A DNA stretch of 64,000 nucleotides from Gaeumannomyces sp. JS-464 (Eukaryota > Ascomycota > Sordariomycetes > Magnaporthales > Magnaporthaceae): contig NGZR01000005.1 of assembly GCA_002197995.1 (NCBI GenBank), positions 2,852,001 to 2,916,000 on the forward strand, in the 5' to 3' direction. The first letter of the stretch is position 1, and every line of letters begins with the position of its first letter. Below, piece by piece: positions 22,815-35,390 of this stretch. A model generated the notes under the pieces. That model made no database searches. It was not told where the DNA came from and was given only the letters and a program-made list of their open reading frames with translations. Both the position numbers and the translations under genes were made by a program.

Positions 22815-25611
22815 TCACTGGCGACTTGTCTTCTGCACCAGCAGACGGACGTTGTCTACCATTCCCTCGATAAGTTCCGAGTAATTGTGTGGCGCATTAC
22901 TCATGAGCAAGTCGCCCTGCTTCAGCACCAGACCAGCGTTGAGCTCGATTTCGAGCTCGTGCTCTCTCGTGATCTGCGGCTTGTTCTGTGTTTGCTCATG
23001 AACGTCAGCTTTGCTGGTCTAGGCAGTCTCAAGGTGCGAAGGGTAACTCACCGCTATGCCGATAGTCTTTTGCGTGACCTGCGTCAGATCGATTTGATAC
23101 GGCCCTTGTGCGTAGCTCAGCCGGTCCTTGTCTCGGTCCGGCGCTCTGGCCGGATCGTGGGTTCCAATCTCCTCGATCTCGCCCGCCGGCCCATCCCATG
23201 GCATTTCTAGGTTGATGCTGATTCTGCAGTCCATCGAATGCCGAGGAAAGTGGATGTCGATGTCGGCAACGCGTGCCTTCATGATCTGCCGCTTGGGCAC
23301 AAGGACCACACTTCCATCTGGCGCCCGCTGCCGCTCGTATGTCACGCGCACCTTGAGTCCACGCCTCCCGCTGGCATGGTTGTAATGCCGCATGACCGGC
23401 GGGAGACGACCCTCGAGCTCGCGTGGTAGCTCAAAGAACCTGTCTACTTCCTTGTGGCGCTTGTACGTGATCTCGACCCGGCCGCCCGCCGCTGGGTTCG
23501 GAGGGCGGGTTCTGCTGAGGGCATCGTTGAGGAAACCGTTGTATGCTTTGTGTTGCTCCTGCAGCATACGTATCAAGGTTAGTTAAGGCTGCATGACCCT
23601 CGGACGTATAATATTCCAGACGAGTAAGGCCCACTGGATATGTTGTAGATTGGCCACTCACCTCGGTCATGCTACTTCTGAATGCGATGTGGTTGCTGTG
23701 TCTCAGCACACACTCGGTCTCGATTGGAAGATCGAACCGCTCGTTGGTGTCTTTGCTGATACACACGCCTAGTTTCGCCTCGATTTCGAACTCGATGTTA
23801 CGAGAGAGAATCTCTCGTTTGTGCTCGTTGTTTATGACATTGAGGAATATGAAATCCGCAATCACCTTGACCATCTCCTCTTGAGGGCGTTTGCTGGTGA
23901 TCGTGGGCTCCCAGGGACCCAATGTCAAGCACGGATTTGGAGCGGCGGCCGGCGGTGGTGGACCCGGAGGTGCAGGTGCTGGCTGGACGCGGGTTGCTGT
24001 GGGAGAGGCGTGTCCGCTGGTGGTGTCGCGCCTCTGTTCACGCTTCAGGCCGTTGACCTGGGGAGGCTGACTCACGGCCTTTTTGCGGACCTCGAAATTC
24101 GGGTTCTTCAGCTCGGCTTCCTTGAACCGGATGCTACGCGCCCACACGGGCACCTCGGAATATCGTCTTGGTGTTTTGCGCTGAATAGTCGGCGACGCTG
24201 ATGGCTGAGTGTTGTTAGCCCGAGCGCCGTCGCGATCCTCAAACGGCGCCGGCCGCGCCTCTTGGTGAGCAATCTCGTCGGGTGCGAGGTCCCTGTCGTC
24301 CATCTTTCGCTTGCCGGGAGTGACGGCGCGTTCACGGCCCTGTTCCATCGGGGCTGGCGCAGATGCGGTCATTATTTTGGAAGTTGGTGTCTGGCGAGGA
24401 TCGGAATCGTGGATCGAGGTCGAGGCCGATGCAGGCCCAACGCTGCTTTGGACGCTCATGTTACGTGTCTTGGGGCTGACACTCTGGCTGTGCTCGCGCT
24501 CGCTGCGTGACTGGGAGCGGCGGTGCATATCCACGTCGTGTCCCGAGTGGCTAGTTGGTAGCTTTGGAATCGTCGGCGGGGCGGGTTGCGGAGGCGACGT
24601 GTGCGGTTGCAGCTGAGGAGGCGGTGGAGGCGGGAAGTTGCCGGCCGATGACAGGCGTTGTTGATATGGACTGGAAGGAGGCGGATAGCTTGCGTTGGAC
24701 GAAGTACGTGGAGGGCCAGGTGCCAACGGTGGTCCTATCGGCGTTGGAGGATTAGAGCCCTGTTGGCTGTTGTAGTACTCGTGCTGGGACTGAGGCTGGC
24801 TGGGAGGTTGCTGGGATTGATGATGGGCTGGTGGTGGTGGTTGATGGTGCGCCATGACGGGACTGCCCGAGTATGGTGCACCATATTGGTGCTGGCTGTG
24901 CGCAGAAGTTGGAGTGGGCGTGGAGTGGGCCGACTGCGAGCGCTGGTGCAAAGCTGGATGCGGACCTCCAGGGGTGCCGACTGGGGGCGTCTGAGGCACT
25001 GGCCCCGTGTGCATATACGGCGGGTGACCGGGCTGTTGGCCTCCCATCGCGTGCGGACCCGGGCCTGGCGGCGGCTGCGAGAAGTTGTCGGAACGCTGCG
25101 GGTAGGCGCCAGCTGGAGGGTACTGGTGTAGCTGCACGGGGCTGTTCGGCGCGGCATGTCCCGGCGTTGGGGGAAACGGATAACCTGCAGGGCCCGGGCC
25201 TCCTGGAGCGCCGACCGAGGTGTGCCTACCAGCGTATGGAGAGCCAGCGCCGGGCATCGAGCTTATGCTCGGCGAGCGGGCGTCGGGGCCCATCGGAGGC
25301 GGCGCTGGTCGGGGAGCACCGTAAGGGGTCTGCATCGATTGCTGGGGGTGGTACGAGGCGGGCGATGTCGCGTAAGGCTGGGCGCCGGGGGGCTGCGCGT
25401 GCGGTGGCGGCTGGCCATAGCCGTCGTGCGACAGCTGCCTGACGGGCGACGGGTGCGGTGGATGGCTGTAGTCGCGGAAGGAGTGCGGCGGCGCAGCCTG
25501 TATCGGGGTCGACGGATGGCGCGCGTGCTGAGGAGGGGGCCGAGACGACTGCGTGGGCGACACGGTCGCGGCCGCCCCAGCATCCGTGTTCAGCATTCGC
25601 CCGAGATCCAT
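22815..25611 (-). CDS. CET1: mRNA-capping enzyme subunit beta (RNA 5'-triphosphatase)
   Basis: The product removes the gamma-phosphate of nascent pre-mRNA, the first step of cap formation, as a metal-dependent triphosphate tunnel enzyme in the nucleus. Exons are 25611-23662, 23558-23052 and 22985-22815, with GT-AG introns and phase-0 joins, giving 875 residues without a break. The first 450 or so residues are disordered and rich in Pro/Gln/Ser/His. The catalytic domain follows: motif A EFEIEAKLGV (metal-binding glutamates), DTNERFDLPIETE, EITYKRHKEVDRFFELP, DIDIHFPRHSMDCRISINLE, and motif C HELEIELN in the last exon, encoded only after removal of the second intron. The long N-terminus is typical of filamentous ascomycetes. 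The gene is divergent from RPN2. Confidence 0.95.
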
Positions 25612-27045
25612 CGTGGCGGTCGTTGCGGCCTCTCCTGGCCAGGCCTCTCCCGGCCAGGGGTCTGAGTTCTATCCGTCGTCGTCTGGTCGTCGCGCGCTGT
25701 GAACCCGTGGTGCGTTGTCTGGCGTCGATAATCGCATCCAGGGACTGGTCGTGATATGTGCAAGCGCGGGTCGCGTGCGGCTTCAATGGCGGAGCTGGGC
25801 TGGATATCGGCCTTGTTTGCCAGATCGGTCCCCAAAGTTTTGGACACCCTGGAACGCACAACAGAAGCACGGTCGGTTGACTCTGTCGCGCAGGCTCCCC
25901 CTCAGCGACAACGAGTCATGTGATGGCACACGTGTCGCGCCGTGTTGTCGACCGCGATGGGCTGATGATGATGATGGCCGGTTGCGGCAGAGATGCTTGA
26001 CCAGGGCGAGAAATGATTGCGGACGGATTGTGTCGATGCACTGGGTGTGCGCAGCAGCATCGCCGAAGCCCGCTTTCAGTCGATTTCCAGCTCAACGCAT
26101 CCGTCATTTTTTTTTGCGACTGCAAACGGATCGAGCTTTCACGGCCTAGCCGCTTTGGGGCAACGGGCCCACACCAGCACGTGAGGCTTCTTTCGTTTGC
26201 AATCGCAGCACGTCACAATCTGCGAGGCTTGGCGTCGGGACTAGAGGGAAAATCGCGAGCGACGCGAGGTGGAAACAGGCAAGACGCGTTTCTAAAGCTA
26301 TGAAGGGAACAAGCCAGCCGTGTGGGCAAGCTGATCTATGAAAGGAGAATGAACCGGAGAGCAGGCGATGTACTCAAGCACCCAGGGAGGCAGCTGTGAC
26401 TGGGCACGCAAATACATGCAAGAAACGCGACCCAAAAGGTGAGAAATCAATCTGGGCCAGAAATGGAATCTGCCCCTGAGTCCAGGGCAGATTTACCTGG
26501 TACGTAGCTGGTGGGTACCTATCTAGGTGCCGAGGGCGTATGGGAACTCCTTTCGCCTCACCTTAGTCGCGTCACCCGGCTTTTATACGTGGTAGGGATA
26601 GCTGGATCTCCCACCCATCGAGTGGGATTTTGATATTGGCCAGCAGCCTTGCTTGGGCCGTCGTGCCCGTGCAATTTTGGCCAGCCGCCTTTTCGCAGTA
26701 TTTCGCAGTAGGGCGATGCTGGCGGCCAATGAAGGCCCCTGCCTGAGTCAGCGGGTCCACTGGTCCGTGCTCGTTGCAGCTCGTCGTCGCAACAGCTGGG
26801 CCTGGTGCAACGCAAGACGGAGCTGCCTGACGTGCCTCTGCCGCCGCATCAATAATCCTCCACTGCCGGCTTCTCTTCGAAGCCATCAAGCACCATCTTT
26901 CTAATATAGCTTCCTCTTTTTCACGGACCTCACCCCCACCCGACACTTTACTCTTCTCACCACAACCATTCCGGGGAGGATACTGATCCCACCACAACCT
27001 TGACCGTCAGCCTGTCTCCCCCTCCCTCCTGCGCATTTCTCCAGA
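25612..27045. promoter_or_regulatory. divergent promoter region CET1 / RPN2
   Basis: The 1.4 kb between two divergently transcribed housekeeping genes must hold both promoters. I see a T9 run near 26107, T/C-rich stretches just before the RPN2 start (26880-27045), and TAGGTACC-type words near 26515. No TATA box is convincing. Confidence 0.45.
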
Positions 27046-30000
27046 ATGCCCGGGCTCGTCACCGCGACGGGCGTTCTCGGCTTCCTTGCCGACGAGGAGC
27101 CCGAGCTCAAGGTCTTCGCCCTCCAGACCCTCAACGATGATATCGACACCGTCTGGACGGAGGTCGCGGGAGCCCTGAGTCAAATGTGCGTGGTGTCCCC
27201 ACGCCGATGCGGCCCCTCGCCTTTCGTGCGGCACCTCGGAACTTGCTAACTGTGCTTGGCCCAACAACAGTGAGGCCCTCTACGAAGACGAGTCGTTTCC
27301 CGAGCGGCAGCTCGCCGCCCTCGTACTCGCCAAGGTGTACTATCACCTCCAGGCCTACAATGAGAGCATGACCTTTGCCCTCGCCGCCGGCGACCTGTTC
27401 AAACTCGACGCTCCCGGCGAGTTCGAGGAGACCATCATCTCCAAGTGCGTGGACCAGTACATCGCCGTCTCGTCCTCGCACCATACTCCCGCCAAGCAGT
27501 CCAAGGGCGAGGCCTCTCTTCCTCCTCTCGAGACCACCTTTGCTGGCGGCATCGAGGCCTCGTCGCTCATCTCCCCGACTACGCCTTTCTCCCAGTCGGC
27601 ACTGCCTTCCAAGTCGCTGCTGTCCCGCGCGTCCACCGACAACACCATTCTCGATCCGACCTTCCAGCCCGCCACCAAGCAGGGTCGCTCCGGCTCCATT
27701 GTCCAGCTTCCCGATAAAGGCACACAGGCCGCCCTGCAGCGCGTGGTCGAGCGTCTCTTTGAGAACTGTCTGAAGGAGGGGCGCTATCGGCAGGTTGTTG
27801 GTATCGCCGTCGAGGCCAAGAAGCTTGATGTACTCAAACGCGTTATCAAGAGGGCGAGCGATGACGAGAAGCGCTCCAAGGGCAAATCCCAGGACTCTAG
27901 TCAGAGCCCCGCGGATGAACTGATGGAGTATGCTCTGGGCATCTGCATGGACGTCGTTCAAGAGCGCAGCCTGCGGACCGAGATCCTCCGGCTCATTCTC
28001 GACCTACTGAACGATATCCCGAACCCTGATTACTTTGCCATCGCGCGGTGTGTCGTGTACCTCAACTCGGACGAGGAGGCCTCCACGATGCTGCGCACAC
28101 TTGTCAGCAATGGAGATGTTAATTCGATTGCGAACGCCTACCAAATAGCCTTCGACCTCTACGACAATGGCACTCAGGAGTTTTTGGGCAAGGTCATCAA
28201 GTCCCTGCCCTCTGGAGAGCCGCCCAAGAAGCCCGAGCCTGCAGCTGAAGAAGCCGAGGCAACCGAGGGAGATTCTCTTTTGAAGAACGTCGAGTCCTCG
28301 GCTAACGAGGAGCCGCAAGGTGATGAGGAAGAGGAGGTATCTGAGGAGGATGCCAAGGTCTTCAAGAACATCCGGTCGATTCTGGATGGCAGCAAGGCTA
28401 TCAAGCTGGACCTCGAGTTCCTCTACAGGAACAACCACACCGACCTGAGCATCCTAAACAAGGTGCGCGAGAGCCTAGAGGGTAGGAACTCGATCTTCCA
28501 CACCGCCGTCACATTTTGTAACGCCTTCATGAATGCTGGCACGACACACGACAAGTTCTTCCGGGACAACCTGGAGTGGCTCGGAAAAGCCGTCAACTGG
28601 TCCAAGTTCACCGCTACCGCTGCCCTCGGTGTCATCCACCGCGGCAACCTATCGCAGTCACGCAAGCTCCTCGAGCCATACCTGCCTAAGCAAGGTGGCA
28701 TCAGCAGCGGCTCCATCTTTAGCCAGGGTGGCGCTCTGTACGCCTACGGCCTCATCCACGCCAACCATGGCGCTGGTGCCCTGGACTACCTGAAGACTAT
28801 ATTCACGTCGACTGAGGACGAGGTTATCCGGCACGGTGGTGCCTTAGGTCTCGGAATCGCTGGCATGGCTACTGGCGACGAGGATGTCTTTGATGATCTC
28901 AAGAACGTTCTTTGGGCGGACTCTGCACTCAACGGCGAGGCTGTCGGTCTGGCCATGGGTCTGATAATGCTGGGCACTGGGAACACTAACGCTCTCAAAG
29001 TCATGTTCTCGTACGCCCATGACACCACCCACGAGAAGATCGTTCGTGGCTGCGCGCTCGGCATGGCGCTCATCATGTTTGGCCGCCAGGAGGGTGCGGA
29101 CGTCATGATTGAGGGTCTCCTCGGCGACCCGGACCCGACCCTGAGGTACGGTGGTATTCTGACCATCGCCATGGCTTACTGCGGCACCGGAAGCAACAAG
29201 GCCATCCGCAAGCTGCTGCACACGGCAGTCAGCGATGTCAACGACGACGTGCGCCGCATCGCTGTGATGAGCTTAGGATTCATCCTCTTCCGCAAGCCTG
29301 GGAGCGTCCCTCGCATGGTCGAGCTCCTGTCTGAATCGTACAACCCACACGTTCGCTACGGCTCGGCCATGGCTTTGGGTATTTCGTGCGCTGGCACCGG
29401 TCTTGACGAGGCCATCGACCTTCTCGAGCCCATGATGAAGGACCCGACCGACTTTGTGCGCCAGGGCGCCCTCATTGCCCTCTCCATGATCATGGTGCAG
29501 CAAAACGAGGCCATGAACCCCAAGGTGGCTTCGATCCGCAAGACGCTCAAGAAGGTAGTCGGCGACCGTCATGAGGACGCAATGACAAAGTTTGGTGCTG
29601 CCCTCGCTCTTGGAATCATCGACGCCGGTGGGCGCAACTGCACCATCGGCCTGCAGACGCAGACCGGCAACCTCAACATGGCTGGAATTGTCGGCATGGC
29701 CATCTTCACGCAGTATTGGTACTGGTTCCCCTTCACCCACTTCCTATCGCTTAGCTTCAGCCCCACCTCTATCATTGGCCTCGATCACGACCTCGAGATC
29801 CCCAACTTCAAGTTCCACTGCGCCGCTCGCCCTAGCTTGTTCGACTACCCTCCCGAGCGGGCAGGAGGTCAAGGCCGAGGAGGGACCTGCTCTTGTCGCG
29901 ACTGCTGTGCTCTCGACCACTGCCCAGGCCAAACGCCGGGCGCAAAAGAAGGCGAGCGCCCAGCGGCGCGAGAGTATGGACATCGATCCTGCCACTCCCG

Positions 30001-30798
30001 CCCTGTCCAAGCTTGGTGCGAACGATGGTGCCGACAAGATGGATGTGGACGACGACAAGAAGGCGAAGGCTGAGGACTGCAAGGAGAAGAAGGACGGTGA
30101 GTCGGCCGATAAAGAGGCTTCGGTGCCCCTGAGACCAAGAAGAAGACAGAGAAGGAGAAGGTCGGGTACGAAATCGAGAACATGTCGCGTGTTCTTCCCG
30201 GTCAACTCAAATACATCAGCTTCCCAGCTGGGCGCTACAAGCCGGCAAAGAAGGTTTGTTTTTTCCTCCATCCTTGAACTGCCAATCACTCTTGTTATGC
30301 ACATGCCCATGCTAACAATCAAAATAGCCTACCGGCGGACCTCTTCTCCTCCACGACACCCAACCTGACGAGCCCAAGTCCCTGATTGAGGAGAAGCTCA
30401 AGAAGGTGACGATCGAGAAGGCCCCCGTTGCTGGAGCACAGGCGGGATCGTCGGCTAGGGACGGCGGACGTTTGGGTGGGCTTAGCGAACAGCACCAGGC
30501 GCTCTTCCAGGCTGCCCAGCGCATTTCTGCCGGTGCCGGTGCCGGTGCTGACGACAACTGGCGCGAGGCTCTGGGTGCTGGCGGCGCTCGGTCCGGTGGC
30601 AACGAGCGCGAGGAGCTTCTGCGTCAGCTTCTGAGCGGCCAGGGGCTTGGTGTGAGTGGGGCATCCGACGAGCGCAGCGGTGCCGCTACTGCCGCGGGCG
30701 TCCTCACTGCCGTCGACGAGGACGACGAGTCGGGCGAGGAGGCTCCTGTTCCGGCGGACTTTGAGTACTTCACCGACAACGAGGAGGAGGAGTTGTGA
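27046..30798 (+). CDS. RPN2: 26S proteasome regulatory subunit RPN2 (PSMD1)
   Basis: RPN2 is the large scaffold of the 19S base that binds the ubiquitin receptor RPN13 and the ATPase ring. Exons are 27046-27185, 27271-30253 and 30328-30798 (SQ|IEALYEDESFPER; RYKPAKK|PTGGPLLLHD). The toroid of PC repeats is plain: ALYAYGLIHANHGAGALDYL, GGALGLGIAGMATGDEDVF, RGCALGMALIMFGRQEGAD, VRYGSAMALGISCAGTGLDEA. Before it lie the helical N-terminal repeats and an acidic insert (EEEEVSEEDAKVF). After it come the Ala/Lys linker (AQAKRRAQKKASAQ) and the acidic C-terminus FEYFTDNEEEEL, the RPN13-binding type of tail. Two single-base breaks are present, a +1 near 29859 and a compensating -1 in CCCC at 30126-30129. 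They cancel across the second exon, so both introns still join in frame. An essential gene is unlikely to carry these, so they are probably sequence errors. Confidence 0.94.
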
Positions 30799-31359
30799 AG
30801 GGGGATATGACATGCTCAGAAGAACGTGTCAATGTTGGAAATAATTCCAGCTGTATTTATAGTCCTTGAGTCTTCACTTTCTTTTACTCGGTCGCTTGAT
30901 AGGGGTGACGAAGGATTAGACAACAGTCGCCAGGTCCTGTGTATAACAGACTCCAATTTTTCTTCAGAGAGAAGGGATGGGGTTTACACAATTAGACTTT
31001 GCTTTCCTTTTCCTTTTTTTCAACTCGACCACCGTTAGGTCTTCGCACTCTCCCGTGTCTGTTACGTAGCATGAACTCGATCCGCCTCAAGATGCTCAGC
31101 ATCACGAAGAGCGAAGTAGAAGTAACCTGAGCACCCGTCATGTCCCTTTCAATTGAAATTATCCGACCAACCCGATACCATCTGCAACCAAAACTAGGGC
31201 GCGTGGTCCCTGGGTATTAATACTTCAAAAAGCAACGATGGAAAACGTGATAATGATACTGGGTTGAATAACACATAACCCTTCGAGGGCTTGACCAATT
31301 AATTAACTCAGCACCAACTTGACCCCAGATGGTCTCGACTTTCCCTCCAAGCCCAATTC
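30799..31359. other. intergenic region between convergent genes
   Basis: Shared 3' flank of RPN2 (+) and the PAP2 phosphatase gene (-). It is AT-richer than its surroundings. No gene recognised. Confidence 0.6.
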
Positions 31360-32660
31360 TCAGACCATGTTGCCCGCATCTCTAGCAGGAGCCCCGACAG
31401 GCCTTCTAGGCTGCATGAACGCTTCACCCGTAGATCCGATAGGAGGGTGAGAGGGAGGCGCGGCTCCATGGCCGGCGGCAGAGCTTCCGTGGGGAGCGAC
31501 AGGAGGAGCGCCAGCGGAAGGGGAGTGGCTTCCAAGACTGTTTCTAGCCTCCTTGCTGCCCAGAGCACCGTCAGGCTTGCCCCAGTTGGCCTTGCGAGTG
31601 GCGACGGCATAGGTGGGGAGCTCCGCGGAACCAATGCCGCCGACACCGTAGTCGCAAGGCGCGACGCGGCTGAGGGGGATGTGGTTGTAACGCCAGTCCC
31701 AGACCGCGGCGTATGTCATGCGGTAGGCGCTAAAGGCGAAGGTGGTGCCGATGGCGGCGCCGGCGAAAATATCATACCAGTTGTGAAATTCGTCGATCGT
31801 GAGCGCGCCGCCAATAAGGACAGCCCCGAGGATGGGGGCGTAGATCAGTGCCAGCTTCCACAGGGAGGGGTGGTAGTTGGAGAAGACCTTGAGCTTGGCG
31901 TTGAGATACAGGTACAGGAAGACGAAGCCTGCAAATGCTGCGGTGGTGTGACCAGAGGGGAACGACTCCAGGGCGTCGTCGATCTGCTTCTCGTCACCGG
32001 TGCAGATCTCGCGTGTGTAGTAGAGGCTCCGGAAGCCGTTACCCGGTTGCAAGAGCGCCGGGTCTGGCTGGCAGACGTCCAAGAAGTGAGGGCGCAGACC
32101 GCCGATGAGCCACTTGACGAAGACCTGGAAGACGGCGGCCGTGATGAGGGAGTAAAGGAGACCAATGACGGCGTTGTTGAAGTCCCAGAAGGAGCGGACG
32201 CGGATCTGCATTAGGGCGAAGAACAGGATAGGGACGAGCGAAGCCAGCACAGCGGCCAGCCAGATGGGGACGATTTCCCCGCGGAGCGGGTAGGCGAACT
32301 GGGGGTAAACAACCTCGCCGTTGGGGTAGGACACGGCGAAGGACCGATTGGGCACCGGACCCAGCATGTAGATCTGGGAAGCAGCGAGACCCGAGTTAGT
32401 GACAAAGAAATCAAATGGATGGTTGGCCGTGGGAGACCAGAGTAGAAAAGGGGTCGTGCGGAGGATGGCGGTGATACTGATCAAGGACCAAAAGGGAGAG
32501 GAAGGCGTACCCCAAGGCCGAGAGCGCCGAGGAAGGCCATGGTGAGAATATCAAGCAAGGTGTGCTTCAGCCATAGGCCAAACCGGGGACGCTTAGCCAT
32601 GCTGTAAGCCTCTGGTGGATGGCGACGACGGCCGAAGAGACCGCGACCTGGCAGAGACAT
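31360..32660 (-). CDS. PAP2-family lipid phosphatase (DPP1/LPP1-like)
   Basis: This is an integral-membrane phosphatase of the diacylglycerol pyrophosphate / phosphatidate phosphatase group. Exons 32660-32511 and 32373-31360 flank a 137-bp intron (GTACGC...TTCCCAG) and join in phase (FLGALGLG|IYMLGPVPNR), giving 387 residues. The three PAP2 signatures are in order: KWLIGGLRPHFLD (C1), ESFPSGHTTAAF (C2) and TIDEFHNWYDIFAGA (C3, with the catalytic His and its Asp). About six membrane helices surround them (for example IWLAAVLASLVPILFFAL and ALIYAPILGAVLIGGAL). The C-terminal 90 residues are low-complexity Pro/Ala/Ser. The first Met (MSLPGRGLFGRRRHPPEA) is supported by an in-frame leader and good context. 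The frame is intact. Confidence 0.92.
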
Positions 32661-33148
32661 GGTGGCTGAGTGGTTGCGAGGTGAAGAGCGAGATGTGAGA
32701 ATGAAAAAGCTGAGGTACGATATGGGTTGTAACAGCCGCTAGTTGCTAAGCTGGGAAGCACCAAAACTCCAAGAGATAAGTCCCGAGGGCCAAAAGATGG
32801 ATGTGGAATATTTGTTTGGCTAATGGCTGGTGTAAAGAGTTGGAGATGCTGTTTTGCAGAAGCTGTCGGGAGGAATCCTCTGCTCATCCTTTGTATTGTG
32901 CACTCCACGGGTTCCCAGACCCTGTGCCCCTGCAGTTGGGCTGACGTCACGACTGAGGAAATCGGTTTGAGGAAGGACCTGCCCGACCATCTAGGGCCAG
33001 GCAGGCTGTAACACCAGACGAAAACGTCAGGCGCAAAGGATGGGCCGGGAATTGTGCTCCGGGAGCAGCAACGGGACGCGAGAGCGTACATTGGAAGGAG
33101 CCCTCCACAGTTGTGCCATCATCAAAACGTCGTAGCACGCAGCCGCGC

Positions 33149-33179
<31 letters not shown>

Positions 33180-33597
33180 GGCCACCTGCCCATTGGCTGT
33201 CCCCAGACACACCCAATTCCGCCGTAGTCCACTTGCGGTTACCGCTTGCCGACCAGCCCGGAGGCAGTTGCAGCTCTAGCCGTTGATGGGTTGGAGTCGC
33301 GGGTGCGCTAGCTCCACCTGGCGGGAGGTGCCATTTGGTGACGTCGTTCGGGGTCCAAACTTGGCTTCCTTGGCACGGAAGCCACGAAGCTTGCACCTCA
33401 GCTCAGCTGCTTCTGTTCGCCCAATGAACAATCTCTTTCAAACGTGTATAGGTCGAAAAGAAATGTGTTTGAGCTTTGACAGCAAAAAAATTTGTGGCGG
33501 GGGATATATAGAAAAGTGACAGAGATTTCGAAAGCGATTGGGAGCAAGAAAATATGTCAAAAGAAGATGCGGGTGCCATTGGATTGTAATTATGTGC
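32661..33597. other. intergenic region with long poly-C run
   Basis: Upstream region of the PAP2 gene and 3' flank of the deaminase-like gene. The striking feature is a 30-base run of C at 33148-33177. No gene recognised. Confidence 0.6.
33148..33177. repeat. homopolymer (C)30 / (G)30
   Basis: Thirty consecutive C on the + strand, preceded by ccgcg and followed by aagg. The complementary G-run could form stacked G-quadruplexes, and such runs are unstable in replication and hard to sequence. The true length in the genome is uncertain. Confidence 0.9.
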
Positions 33598-34718
33598 TTA
33601 CGAAGGCGATGATGCTGGACACGCTGCCTGCGCAGGCACCCCTCGCAAAGGAATGCGTGCCTGCAGCCCCTTGAGCATCCGCGCCTCGTGCTTTGTCACG
33701 TAGACGGTCCCGAGGTCGTCGGCACACACCACCTGCGCCACGGTCAAAAGCATCCACCAGATCTCGCACCTTGGCGCCTTCCCAATGCCCCTCAGAGGTC
33801 GTCCAGAACACGCGTCTGATGCCGGCCGAGTGCATATACGATACGCAGCGGTAGCACGGGCGGGATTCGGCAGCCTTGCGCGAGCGCTGCTGCCCTTGGT
33901 GCTGCACCTGTGGGAAGATGGCAGGTCCTTCCATGGCCGCCGTCTTCTGCGGCCGTGCCTCCTTCCACTGTAGTTCGTTGTACAGCGACCCAGTTGCCTT
34001 CGCATGCGCTCCTTCCATATTAGCATGCGAGGGGCACGTGGCTATCGGCAGGTTCTGCGCATCGTCATGACATGCCACCGAAGCGGAAGGGCCGCTGTCG
34101 GCCGACCCTCCCATGCGCGCCACATAGAGATCTGCGCCAATAAGCCTTGGGTGCTTCATCCGGTCCCTCAAGCGGCTGGATCCCTGCTTGGCCACAGGTC
34201 TTGCGGAAAGAATAACACTGTTCCCTCCCTGAGCCTGCGGTATCGAGGCCAGGCGCGCCCGTTCCAGGGCGATACTAGGTTCCTTCCGTGCTAGTGGTGA
34301 CGCGCTCAACCTGGGATGCGAAGGCGCCCTCTTGGAGCTGCTGCCTTCATTTCGAGTGGCCCGATAGCTTGGCGCCGCCCGGTTTGATATGCGACATGGT
34401 CGCTGAGGCCGCCCTGCTGTACACTGCAAGGGCCGAATTGATGGCCATCATCTCCGAGTGCATACTGAGCGGCGTGACGCTGGCGTCGGACGAGATGCTT
34501 CCTCCTCCGCCACCGGACTTCTTGTGTCTATTCGTATTCTTCTTACTGGAGTGGATGCCGGTCTTGAGAGCGCGGCCGTCATAGCCGCCGGGGCGGAAGT
34601 CATTGAATCCCTTTCCGATGGCCTTGCCGCCCTTGACGACGACGGCGCCGTGGCGGAAGCGGAGAGGAGACATGGACGCCTGCTCGAGGCAGATGCTGAG
34701 ATACTTGTCGGACTTCAT
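33598..34718 (-). CDS. cytidine/dCMP-deaminase-fold zinc enzyme, with frame breaks
   Basis: This is a CMP/dCMP-deaminase superfamily protein. The start at 34718 (MKSDKYLSICLEQASMSPL) has a CACC before ATG. Next come FRHGAVVVKGGKAIGKGFNDFRPGG, a Lys/Gly/Ser linker, then the zinc motif with its glutamate (PLSMHSEMMAINSAL). The second half of the zinc site, RPCYRCVSYMHSAGIRRVFW, lies about 150 residues further on after a low-complexity insert, and the end reads VYVTKHEARMLKGL. Joining these parts needs a change of frame after the KLSGHSK segment (near 34350) and again near 33735. The first could be an intron or an indel; the second looks like an indel. The substrate is unknown, as fungal members of this long-insert type are not characterised to my knowledge. 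Confidence 0.7.
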
Positions 34719-35390
34719 GGTGGTCACTTGATCCTTCTCGTTTTTACCGTTGGTGTACTTGTGGAAATCGATGGAATAGTCTGCGTTGCAGTTTATCTGG
34801 GAAGTCCAGAGGTGCCTGTGTTTGCGGTAACCGATGAAAAATGCATCCACCCGTAGGATGGGCGATGGTTCACGCATGGCTTTTACCACGTCACTCGGCG
34901 GGGACAGCACGCTGTAAATAGGGTCGCCTACCCCTGAGTCATCCCTGAACCCCACCACATCTCTCCAGCAAAGGTTGGGCTTGAAGCATTTAAGTTGAGA
35001 TGTGATAAAGCTAGCAGACTTGCGACCACCTTGCTTGGAGCCCCGGCTGCTCACAATAAATAGCACTCCCATTACCACACAATTCATTTGGGGCATGGTC
35101 CAAGCCACTGCAGGCTGGCGTGAAAGACGGATACAGCGGTGGGAAGGAAAGGGAAACATGGAGGAGAAATACCTGCCTAAGGGAAGGATACAAGAAAGAC
35201 TTGATGCAATTGGGTTACCGGCTCTAGATCATTGGGCTTGGAGCACAGATTGATGACAGAGTTCTACAGCCTTCGAGTGGTGCCAGCGGGTGAAACTACC
35301 TTGGATGTAATGGAGTCTAGGCAGATAGGTACTCAGACACTTGATATACAGTTACGGCTCTTGCAGCTCCTAAGCTGCCTCTAGGCTCCT
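34719..35390. other. intergenic region
   Basis: Upstream side of the deaminase-like gene and 3' side of the rhodopsin-domain fragment. The open frame upstream of the chosen deaminase start continues for about 150 codons but lacks recognisable motifs, so I treat it as leader. Nothing else seen. Confidence 0.45.

Noticed and set aside
27335..30073. RPN2 as a single uninterrupted 912-codon gene ending at 30073
   Set aside because: The frame ends early because of a one-base shift near 29859; the true C-terminus continues to 30798 through a further intron.
34719..35159. Long N-terminal extension of the deaminase-like protein
   Set aside because: No motif; homology-like sequence starts at MKSDKYLS with good ATG context.
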